Origin: Candidatus Omnitrophota bacterium
GTDB taxonomy: Bacteria; Omnitrophota; Gorgyraeia; Velamenicoccales; Velamenicoccaceae
Assembly (NCBI GenBank): GCA_028717105.1
Contig: JAQUOM010000108.1
Coordinates: 1-5,247 of the forward strand
DNA: 5,247 bases
Direction of reading: 5' to 3'
Of this stretch, positions 1 through 4,986 are shown piece after piece. Within the stretch, counting starts at the first letter, position 1. Every line of letters begins with the position of its first letter. Both the position numbers and the translations under genes were made by a program. Under the pieces are notes generated by a model, which was not told where the DNA came from, made no database searches, and saw only the letters and a list, made by a program, of their open reading frames with translations.

Positions 1-1
1 T

Positions 2-634
2 GCCGGATGTTTTATCGGTCACGAGACGCGCGTAGGGGACGATTGTATTTTTTACGCGAACGTTTCGGTGCGGGAACGGGTGACGATCGGCAACAGGGTT
101 TTTATTCAGAGCGGCAGCGTGATCGGCTCCGAAGGATTCGGTTATACGAAGGTGGGCGACGCCTGGAAGCTGATTCCTCAAACAGGGACCGTCGAGATCG
201 GGGATGACGTCGAGATCGGAGCGAACGTCACCATTGACAGGGCGCGATTTAACAAGACGGCGGTCGGTCGCGGCACAAAGATCGACAATCTCGTCCAGAT
301 CGCCCATAATGTCGTGATCGGCGAGGACACTATTATTGTGGCGCAGGCAGGCATTTCCGGCAGCACGCGCATCGGTAACAAGGTTACGATCGCCGGCCAG
401 GCCGGGCTTGTGGGCCATATTGAAATCGGCGACGGGGCGATCGTGGCCGCGCAGTCGGGGATCATGCGTGACGTGCCTCCCAACACCATGGTCTTCGGAT
501 ATCCCGCCCAGCCTCATCACCAGGCGATGAAGATGTATGCGGCTTTAGAGCGCCTGCCGGATACGATGAAGACCATTCAGGAGCTCAAGAAAAAAATCGA
601 ACAGCTTGAGGAACAATTAAAACAGCGAGGGTGA
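2..634 (+). CDS. lpxD: UDP-3-O-(3-hydroxyacyl)glucosamine N-acyltransferase LpxD (5'-truncated by window edge)
   Basis: The frame is open from the first base, so the start lies upstream; 210 C-terminal residues of a protein usually about 340 long are visible. LpxD is a cytoplasmic trimer that transfers a 3-hydroxyacyl chain from ACP to the 2-amino group of UDP-3-O-acylglucosamine, the third step of lipid A synthesis. Left-handed beta-helix hexapeptide repeats run through the visible part (VTIGNR, VEIGANVTI, TRIGNKVTI, IEIGDGAIV). The LpxD signature GSEGFGY is at visible residues 42-48. QIAHNVVIG holds the His aligned with E. coli catalytic His239 (codon 305-307), and LVGHIEI holds a second conserved His (codon 416-418). 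The last 25 or so residues are charged and coiled-coil-like (IQELKKKIEQLEEQL), as in known LpxD C-terminal helices. The stop at 632-634 is 6 nt before lpxC-fabZ, so the genes are probably co-transcribed. The missing N-terminal uridine-binding domain is only a window effect. Confidence 0.96.
   Translation, partial: AGCFIGHETRVGDDCIFYANVSVRERVTIGNRVFIQSGSVIGSEGFGYTKVGDAWKLIPQTGTVEIGDDVEIGANVTIDRARFNKTAVGRGTKIDNLVQIAHNVVIGEDTIIVAQAGISGSTRIGNKVTIAGQAGLVGHIEIGDGAIVAAQSGIMRDVPPNTMVFGYPAQPHHQAMKMYAALERLPDTMKTIQELKKKIEQLEEQLKQRG
627..631 (+). promoter_or_regulatory. Ribosome binding site for lpxC-fabZ
   Basis: GAGGG lies 9 nt before the GTG at 641 and overlaps the last codons of lpxD. An in-frame TGA at 632-634 (also the lpxD stop) rules out any earlier start, which supports GTG at 641 as the initiation codon. 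Confidence 0.6.
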
Positions 635-640
635 AGGCAA

Positions 641-1951
641 GTGCAGAAGACGATCAAAGAAGAGATTTCATTGCGCGGCAGGGGGATCCATACGGGCGAA
701 GATGTGGACGTGAGAATGCGTCCCCTGGGGGCCGATATGGGCGTTATTTTTCAGAGGGTGGACCTGCCTGAAAAACCCATGATCCGCGCGGATATCCAGG
801 CGGCCCTGGCGGCTAAAAAGCAGTCGCGGCGCACGGCGATCGCAAGCCACGCGATCGATATCCAGACGATCGAACACCTGATGGCTGTTTTTTCCTGTCT
901 GGGTGTCGATAACGTCTTGGTCGAGATCGGCGGACCGGAAGTGCCGGGGATGGACGGCAGCGCCCTGAAATTCGTCGAGGCCTTGAAAAAAGCAGGCCTG
1001 GAGGAACAAGGCGTCCCCCGCAGGACGTTTAAGGTGACTTCGCCTTTGTTCGTCGATGGTCCGGCCTCTTCCCTTATGATCCTGCCTTCGTCTGATTTCA
1101 GAATATCCTATACGTTGAGTTACGGACATCCGAGGCTCGGAGACCAGTATATGGATATCACGCTCAATGCCGATGTCTTTGAAAAAGAAATAGCTCCCGC
1201 CAGGACTTTTTGCCTTCAGGAGGAGGCCGAGGAGCTGATGAGGAACGGCATGGGCAAAGGGGCCGATTATGACAACACGCTGGTTGTTTCTAAAGACGGC
1301 ATTATCAGGAACACCTTAAGGTTCAAAGACGAGTTTATCCGCCATAAGATCCTTGATTTGATCGGGGACCTGGCGCTTCTGGGGATGCCGATGAAAGGAC
1401 ATGTGATTGCCGTCAAGAGCGGTCATTCAATGAACCTGAAGCTGGCCCAGAAGATGAAAGACCAGCTCGACAAGCAGTATGTCGCGGCGATCAGGTCGGC
1501 GGAGTGTGCGCCGCGCGAGGCCCAGGTGGATATTGCGACCATCATGAAGATCCTTCCTCATCGTTATCCTTTCCTTCTTGTGGACAGGGTCATTTCTATG
1601 GAAGACGGGCGGCGCGCGGTAGGCATCAAGAATGTTACGATCAACGATAATTTTTTTGAAGGGCATTTTCCTGGCCGGCCGGTCATGCCGGGCGTCCTGA
1701 TCGTCGAGGCCATGGCACAGGTCGGCGGCGTGTTGATGTTGAGTCCGGCAGAGAACCGGGGGAAGTTGGCATTTTTTATGGCGGCCAATAATGTGAAGTT
1801 CCGCAAGCCCGTGATCCCGGGAGATCAGCTCAGGATCGAGGTTGAGGTCGGGAAACTGCGTTCCAAGACGGGGCAGGTCATGACCCGGGCTTATGTGGAC
1901 GGCGACATGGTGGCGGAAGCGGACCTGATGTTCGCCCTTGTGGAGAAGTAA
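641..1951 (+). CDS. lpxC/fabZ: Bifunctional LpxC-FabZ: UDP-3-O-acyl-GlcNAc deacetylase fused to 3-hydroxyacyl-ACP dehydratase
   Basis: This 436-aa protein joins two enzymes. Residues about 1-285 are LpxC, the zinc deacetylase that makes the committed step of lipid A synthesis. TIEHLMA carries Glu78 (general base) and zinc ligand His79. RHKILDLIGDL carries zinc ligands His235 and Asp239 with Lys236 between them. KSGHSMN carries His262, equivalent to E. coli His265, and ARTF carries Thr189. Residues about 295-436 are FabZ, which dehydrates 3-hydroxyacyl-ACP. It shows ILPHRYPFLLVDRV (304-317), then catalytic His342 in GHFPG and Glu356 in IVEAMAQ, with the same 14-residue spacing as E. coli His54/Glu68. 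Both active sites look intact. The fusion is known in Bacteroidetes, Chlorobi and some uncultured phyla. Because LpxC and FabZ draw on linked hydroxyacyl substrates, the fusion keeps them at equal dosage. Translation starts at GTG. The stop is 1 nt before lpxA. Confidence 0.96.
   Translation: MQKTIKEEISLRGRGIHTGEDVDVRMRPLGADMGVIFQRVDLPEKPMIRADIQAALAAKKQSRRTAIASHAIDIQTIEHLMAVFSCLGVDNVLVEIGGPEVPGMDGSALKFVEALKKAGLEEQGVPRRTFKVTSPLFVDGPASSLMILPSSDFRISYTLSYGHPRLGDQYMDITLNADVFEKEIAPARTFCLQEEAEELMRNGMGKGADYDNTLVVSKDGIIRNTLRFKDEFIRHKILDLIGDLALLGMPMKGHVIAVKSGHSMNLKLAQKMKDQLDKQYVAAIRSAECAPREAQVDIATIMKILPHRYPFLLVDRVISMEDGRRAVGIKNVTINDNFFEGHFPGRPVMPGVLIVEAMAQVGGVLMLSPAENRGKLAFFMAANNVKFRKPVIPGDQLRIEVEVGKLRSKTGQVMTRAYVDGDMVAEADLMFALVEK
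1942..1945 (+). promoter_or_regulatory. Ribosome binding site deciding the lpxA start
   Basis: GGAG, inside the last codons of lpxC-fabZ, is 7 nt before ATG 1953. It supports ATG 1953 over the in-frame GTG at 1938. The GTG would add five residues (MWRSK) before the normal LpxA N-terminus. Confidence 0.55.
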
Positions 1952-1952
1952 G

Positions 1953-2726
1953 ATGGCGTTGATTCATTCAACAGCGATCATTGCCAAAGGGGCCCAGCTC
2001 GATACGGACGTCGAAGTCGGCCCTTACAGTTTGATCGGCGCCAAAGTGAAGGTTGGCCGCGGCAGCCGGATCGGCAGTTTTTGTGTCATCGAAAACGATA
2101 CAACGATCGGCCCCGGCTGCAAGATTTTTACCGGCGCCTGTATCGGCACGATCCCCCAGGACCTCAAATATAACGGGGCGCCCAGCCGTGTCGTGCTTGG
2201 TGAGGATAACGTGGTCCGCGAGTATGTGACCATGAATCTCGGGACGGCCGAAGGGTCGACGACGGCTGTGGGCAGCCATAACCTCATCATGGCTTATAGC
2301 CATATTGCCCATGATTGTTCGGTCGGTTCCCATTGCATCATCGCCAACAACGGGACCTTGGCCGGTCACGTGACGATCGAGGACCGTGTCGTTGTGGGCG
2401 GGCTTGTCGCTATCCACCAGTTTGTCCGCATCGGAACCCTTGCCATTATCGGGGGTTGTTCCAAGGTCGTCACAGATATCCCTCCTTATTCGACCTGCGA
2501 CGGCCATCCGGCCAGATTTTACGGTTTAAATCTTGTGGGCCTCAAGCGCGCCGGTATACCGGCTGAGGCCATTCATGAGCTTAAAGCTGCTTATAAGATC
2601 TTTTTTCAGTCGGGGTTGAACAAGAAGCACGCCTTGGAAGAGATCGAAAAGACCCTGAAGATCACAAAGGAAATGGGCCATCTTATCGCTTTCATTTCGT
2701 CTTCAAGCCGGGGCATATGTCACTGA
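1953..2726 (+). CDS. lpxA: UDP-N-acetylglucosamine O-acyltransferase LpxA
   Basis: This 257-aa protein (E. coli 262) transfers a 3-hydroxyacyl chain from ACP to the 3-OH of UDP-GlcNAc, the first step of lipid A synthesis, as a cytoplasmic trimer. The N-terminal two thirds is a left-handed beta helix of hexapeptide repeats (VEVGPYSLIGA, VKVGRGSRI, TIGPGCKIF). The active-site segment SHIAHDCSVG carries His117 and catalytic His120 (E. coli His122/His125). LAGH gives His139, and IHQF gives His155-Gln156. The C-terminal helical region begins near GLKRAG (196-201) and ends SSSRGICH, close to the E. coli end. Gly168 in GGCS occupies the place of E. coli Gly173, the acyl-length ruler, so a long hydroxyacyl chain such as C14 is inferred. 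ATG 1953 was chosen from its ribosome binding site and the family N-terminus. The 3' end overlaps lpxI by 10 nt, suggesting translational coupling. Confidence 0.96.
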   Translation: MALIHSTAIIAKGAQLDTDVEVGPYSLIGAKVKVGRGSRIGSFCVIENDTTIGPGCKIFTGACIGTIPQDLKYNGAPSRVVLGEDNVVREYVTMNLGTAEGSTTAVGSHNLIMAYSHIAHDCSVGSHCIIANNGTLAGHVTIEDRVVVGGLVAIHQFVRIGTLAIIGGCSKVVTDIPPYSTCDGHPARFYGLNLVGLKRAGIPAEAIHELKAAYKIFFQSGLNKKHALEEIEKTLKITKEMGHLIAFISSSSRGICH

Positions 2727-3541
2727 GCAAATTGAACGGCACAAAAAAGATCGGTCTCATTGCCGGCAACGGCAAATTTCCTCTTTTGTTCGCCCATGAG
2801 GCTTCCCATCACGGACTGGAGGTCGTCGCGATCGCCATCAAGAAAGATACGTCGCTGTTGATCGGTCCTTTGGTCAAGAGGGTCTACTGGCTGACCCTCA
2901 AGGATTATGCCAGGATGTTCGAAATCTTTGAAAAGGAAGAGATTAAGAAAGTGATCATGGCCGGTCAGGTGAATCCCCGCAATCTTTTTTACAAGGACAT
3001 GGGGGACGAGATGCTCCAGCGCCTCCTGAACGCCATCAAAGACAAGAGGCCGGACACCGTCTTTAGCGCCGTGGCCGATATGCTGGCCCAGCATGATATC
3101 GAGCTGGTGGATTCCACGCTTCTCCTGGAGAGATTTCTGCCGGAAAAAGGGACGTTGACGAAGACGAAGCCCGATGAGAAGACATGGGCGGACATCCGCC
3201 TCGGATTCGACATGGCCAAGCGTGTGGCGGGGCTTGATATCGGCCAGACCCTGGTCGTCAAGAACGGTTCGATCGTCGCGGTCGAGGCCATTGAAGGGAC
3301 GGATGCCGCGATTCGCCGCGGCGGACAAGTGGCCAATGGCGGCGTGGTCGTCATCAAGGTGAGCAAACCGAACCAGGATATGCGTTTTGATATCCCCGTC
3401 ATCGGGCCGCGGACGATCAGGAACCTGCGCCGGGTCAAGGCGCGCTGCCTGGCCATTGAGGCCCATAAGACCCTGGTGATCGATAGAGAGATTTGCGTGA
3501 AGACGGCCGACCGGTGGCGTATCGCCATCGTCGCGATCTAG
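2717..3541 (+). CDS. lpxI: UDP-2,3-diacylglucosamine pyrophosphatase LpxI
   Basis: This 274-aa protein is the usual LpxI length (the former DUF1009 family). LpxI hydrolyses UDP-2,3-diacylglucosamine to lipid X and UMP, replacing the unrelated LpxH/LpxG, and is best known from Caulobacter. The N-terminal domain opens with IGLIAGNGKFPLL (12-24) and has the conserved GQVNPRNLF (83-91). The C-terminal domain contains AIRRGGQVANGGVVVIKV (198-215) and then QDMRFDIPVIGPRT. Asp225 in FDIP corresponds to the Asp reported as essential in Caulobacter LpxI (also numbered 225, from memory). The protein ends in the family-typical ADRWRIAIVAI. ATG 2717 overlaps the end of lpxA, and no strong Shine-Dalgarno is visible, so translation probably depends on ribosomes finishing lpxA. 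This is the last gene of the operon; lpxB, the next pathway gene, is not in the window. Confidence 0.95.
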   Translation: MSLSKLNGTKKIGLIAGNGKFPLLFAHEASHHGLEVVAIAIKKDTSLLIGPLVKRVYWLTLKDYARMFEIFEKEEIKKVIMAGQVNPRNLFYKDMGDEMLQRLLNAIKDKRPDTVFSAVADMLAQHDIELVDSTLLLERFLPEKGTLTKTKPDEKTWADIRLGFDMAKRVAGLDIGQTLVVKNGSIVAVEAIEGTDAAIRRGGQVANGGVVVIKVSKPNQDMRFDIPVIGPRTIRNLRRVKARCLAIEAHKTLVIDREICVKTADRWRIAIVAI

Positions 3542-3543
3542 AA

Positions 3544-3575
3544 GTCCGCTTGTTTGAAGCCGGGACGATTTTTTT
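3544..3575 (+). terminator. Rho-independent terminator of the lpx operon
   Basis: Directly after the lpxI stop, GTCC (3544-3547) pairs with GGAC (3563-3566), and GCTT (3548-3551) pairs with AAGC (3557-3560). The loop is GTTTG, and a 2-nt bulge (CG) sits on the 3' side. The hairpin is followed by GA and then seven T's (3569-3575). The location and T tract suit an operon end. The bulge makes the stem only moderately strong. Confidence 0.65.
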
Positions 3576-3585
3576 GTCCCGCTCC

Positions 3586-3614
3586 TTGACAAAGCCGCAT
3601 AGAATGATTAGAAT
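3586..3614 (+). promoter_or_regulatory. Sigma-70-type promoter for the CBM48 gene
   Basis: TTGACA (3586-3591) is a perfect -35 box. It is followed by a 17-nt spacer and TAGAAT (3609-3614), one mismatch from the -10 consensus. Transcription would begin near 3621, leaving a leader of about 110 nt before the ATG at 3730. It lies just after the lpx terminator, so a new transcription unit starts here. The assignment assumes that the host's housekeeping sigma factor reads the standard boxes. Confidence 0.75.
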
Positions 3615-3620
3615 GTTTTT

Positions 3621-3717
3621 GTTTGCTTTAAAGAAATCGTCGTTTCCCGGTGCAGCAAGCCCGTTCTTTAAGGCCCGCTTTAAGGGGATTCGCTGATAGA
3701 ATATTTCAAGGCAAATC
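3621..3717 (+). other. Probable structured 5' leader of the CBM48 gene
   Basis: No coding potential is apparent. CTTTAAGG occurs twice, at 3666-3673 and 3678-3685. Because it is nearly self-complementary, the two copies can pair with each other across a CCCG loop, using two G-U pairs. CAGC (3653-3656) and GCTG (3692-3695) could close an outer stem. A related CTTTAAAG is at 3626-3633. It matches no riboswitch or leader family that I recognise. Confidence 0.35.
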
Positions 3718-3724
3718 AAGGAGG
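3718..3724 (+). promoter_or_regulatory. Strong ribosome binding site for the CBM48 gene
   Basis: AAGGAGG lies 5 nt before ATG 3730. It is the best Shine-Dalgarno match in the window, clearly stronger than those in the lpx operon. It fixes the start codon and suggests efficient translation. Confidence 0.85.
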
Positions 3725-3729
3725 CGTCT

Positions 3730-4011
3730 ATGGCAGTTAAGAAAAGTTCCGGCAGCAGGCAGGTCGAATTCAAAATTTCAGCTCCTAAAGCGAACCGGGT
3801 CGGTGTTGCCGGTGATTTCAACGGTTGGAAGCCGGACGGATTGACAGCCAGGAAGGATAAGAACGGCACCTGGAGAGCGACGTTATCGGTCCCGGCAGGG
3901 ACATATGAATATAAGTTTGTTGTCGACGGCTCCTGGATCGTCGATCCGGGTTGTTCGCGCCGTACGATCAATTCTTTCGGCAGCGAAAACAGCGTGCTGG
4001 TGGTTAGATAG
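3730..4011 (+). CDS. Small stand-alone CBM48 / AMPK-beta-type glycogen-binding domain protein
   Basis: This 93-aa protein is essentially one carbohydrate-binding module (CBM48, the isoamylase early-set / AMPK-beta glycogen-binding fold). After a basic N-terminus (about 1-10) come the first strand VEFKISAP, then GDFNGW (28-33), the strand GTWRATLSV (46-54), GTYEYKFVVDGSW (57-69), and SENSVLVV (85-92). Trp33, Lys62, Trp69 and Asn87 match the residues that bind alpha-1,4-glucan in AMPK-beta (Trp100, Lys126, Trp133, Asn150), so binding is probably retained. No catalytic domain, signal peptide or membrane segment is present, so it is likely cytoplasmic. Small proteins of this kind are commonly annotated as isoamylase early-set domain proteins; their role is unknown to me. 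It has its own promoter and a strong ribosome binding site, and is bounded by terminator-like hairpins on both sides. No glycogen-metabolism gene is adjacent. Binding a glucan is family-based inference. Confidence 0.9.
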   Translation: MAVKKSSGSRQVEFKISAPKANRVGVAGDFNGWKPDGLTARKDKNGTWRATLSVPAGTYEYKFVVDGSWIVDPGCSRRTINSFGSENSVLVVR

Positions 4012-4045
4012 CGCGCCGCGCGTCGAAGGGGGAAATGCTTTACCT

Positions 4046-4076
4046 CAAAGGATAGCCTCGCAAAGGCTATCCTTTG
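4046..4076 (+). terminator. Probable terminator hairpin after the CBM48 gene
   Basis: CAAAGGATAGCCT (4046-4058) and AGGCTATCCTTTG (4064-4076) form a perfect 13-bp stem with loop CGCAA, followed by TTTA. The stem is long, but the T tract is short and interrupted. It begins 34 nt after the CBM48 stop and ends only 17 nt before the radical SAM start, so it could instead act as an attenuator in that gene's leader. Confidence 0.6.
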
Positions 4077-4082
4077 TTTATG

Positions 4083-4089
4083 AGGGAGG
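4083..4089 (+). promoter_or_regulatory. Ribosome binding site deciding the radical SAM TTG start
   Basis: AGGGAGG lies 4 nt before TTG 4094. No in-frame ATG or GTG with a comparable site lies nearby. A start further upstream in this frame would run through the hairpin at 4046-4076 and into the CBM48 gene. Confidence 0.65.
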
Positions 4090-4093
4090 TCTT

Positions 4094-4813
4094 TTGAAAT
4101 ACGTTTACGGTCCGGTAAAATCCCGCAGGCTCGGGTTTTCGCTGGGGGTCAGCACGGTCCCTTATAAGGTCTGCAGTTTTGATTGCGTTTATTGCCAGCT
4201 TAAGGAGACGACCCGCAAGACCCTCACCCGTAAAACCTATCTTAAGACATCGGAGATCCTCGAGGAACTGAGAACGTTTTTTACCCATCGGCCGAAAGAT
4301 GTCCGGTTGGATTATGTGACGTTTTCGGGCGCCGGGGAACCTACATTGCATCGCGGCATCGGCCGGATATTGAAGGCTGTCCGCCGGATGTCTCCTGTCC
4401 CGGTCGTTGTCATCACGAACGCATCGACGTTGATGCAGGAACGCGTGCGACGCGACCTGTTGGACGCCGATATCGTCATTCCGTCCCTGGATGCGGTGAC
4501 CCAGGATGTTTTTGAGAAGATCGACCGTCCGGTCGGGAACATGCGTATCGAAGACGTGATTGAGGGGCTTAAGCAATTTCGCCGGGTGTATGGCGGCAAG
4601 ATGTGGCTTGAGATCATGCTGGTCCGCGGGATCAACGACTCTGTCCCTTATCTGGAGCTGTTGAAAAAAACCGCCGATGAGATCGGGCCGGATCGTGTGC
4701 AGATCAACGCCCCTGTCAGGCCGCCGGCTTTGCCCTGGGTCAAGGTCCCGACGAAATCCACGTTGAGTGCCGCCAAAAAGATTTTCGGCAAGAAGTGCGA
4801 CGTTGTCTGCTGA
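4094..4813 (+). CDS. Radical SAM protein, COG0731-like (wyosine-base-formation-related family)
   Basis: From TTG 4094 this is a 239-aa radical SAM protein. Cys27, Cys31 and Cys34 (CSFDCVYC) form the CxxxCxxC motif that holds the 4Fe-4S cluster used to cleave S-adenosylmethionine. The N-terminal GPVKSRRLGFSLGV (6-19) and VPYKVC are characteristic of COG0731 Fe-S oxidoreductases. Further motifs are SGAGEPT (78-84, the GGE-like SAM-binding motif), ITNAS (107-111), PSLDA (130-134) and QINAPVRPP (203-211). The frame stays open back to 3905, but that extension overlaps the CBM48 gene and lacks family features, so I reject it. The protein stops shortly after the barrel. As I recall, some relatives carry an extra C-terminal helical or winged-helix region, and neither downstream frame encodes anything like it. 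Substrate and product are unknown; tRNA modification is only suggested by distant relatedness to Tyw1. No convincing promoter of its own is visible. Confidence 0.85.
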   Translation: MKYVYGPVKSRRLGFSLGVSTVPYKVCSFDCVYCQLKETTRKTLTRKTYLKTSEILEELRTFFTHRPKDVRLDYVTFSGAGEPTLHRGIGRILKAVRRMSPVPVVVITNASTLMQERVRRDLLDADIVIPSLDAVTQDVFEKIDRPVGNMRIEDVIEGLKQFRRVYGGKMWLEIMLVRGINDSVPYLELLKKTADEIGPDRVQINAPVRPPALPWVKVPTKSTLSAAKKIFGKKCDVVC

Positions 4814-4868
4814 AAGAACAATGAAAATCAATAATGAAGAAGGAACAACGTCTCGATTAATTATTTTT

Positions 4869-4942
4869 GCGCTCGTAGCTCAATTGGATAGAGCACTAGT
4901 CTTCGGAACTAGGGGTTGAGAGTTCGATTCTCTCCGAGCGCG
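4869..4942 (+). tRNA. tRNA-Arg (anticodon UCG)
   Basis: A complete 74-nt cloverleaf is present. The acceptor stem GCGCTCG (4869-4875) pairs with CGAGCGC (4935-4941). The D stem is GCTC/GAGC with GG in the loop. The anticodon stem CTAGT/ACTAG encloses CTTCGGA, with TCG at 4903-4905. The variable loop is five bases, and the T stem GAGAG/CTCTC encloses TTCGATT. UCG reads the arginine codon CGA. A20, C35 and G36, the main bacterial arginine identity bases, are present. The discriminator base is G, and CCA is not encoded, so it must be added after transcription. The 55 bases upstream are AT-rich with no convincing promoter, and no terminator is evident downstream. Confidence 0.97.
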
Positions 4943-4986
4943 TTTGATATTTGAGAGGGCAGCGAAGAATATCCTGTATATAAAAT

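Noticed and set aside
2720..3592. Long open frame (290 codons) on the minus strand opposite lpxI
   Set aside because: It lies antisense to an intact LpxI gene with clear family motifs. The translation is rich in His, Asp and Arg with no recognisable domain, as expected from the reverse strand of a GC-rich gene.
3435..3971. Minus-strand open frame spanning the lpxI end, the intergenic region and the CBM48 gene
   Set aside because: It runs antisense through the terminator, the promoter and two real genes, with no ribosome binding site or family resemblance.
3905..4093. In-frame upstream extension of the radical SAM protein
   Set aside because: It would overlap the CBM48 gene by more than 100 nt and read through a 13-bp hairpin. 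The family N-terminus begins at about GPVKSRR, just after TTG 4094, which has a good ribosome binding site.
4067..4831. Long minus-strand open frame opposite the radical SAM gene
   Set aside because: The plus strand encodes the CxxxCxxC motif and other family signatures. The antisense translation shows no domain and no start signals.
4821..4918. Short plus-strand open frame after the radical SAM gene, as a possible frameshifted C-terminus
   Set aside because: It runs straight through the tRNA gene, and its translation shows nothing like the C-terminal region of relatives.
4869..4942. tRNA-Arg as an integration site for a mobile element
   Set aside because: tRNA genes are common attachment sites, but no repeat of the tRNA 3' end, integrase or phage gene is visible in this window.
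4944..4972. TTGATA and GAATAT as a promoter between the tRNA and the membrane protein gene
   Set aside because: The spacing is 17 nt, but the -10 match is poor and the AT-rich stretch gives several equally weak choices.
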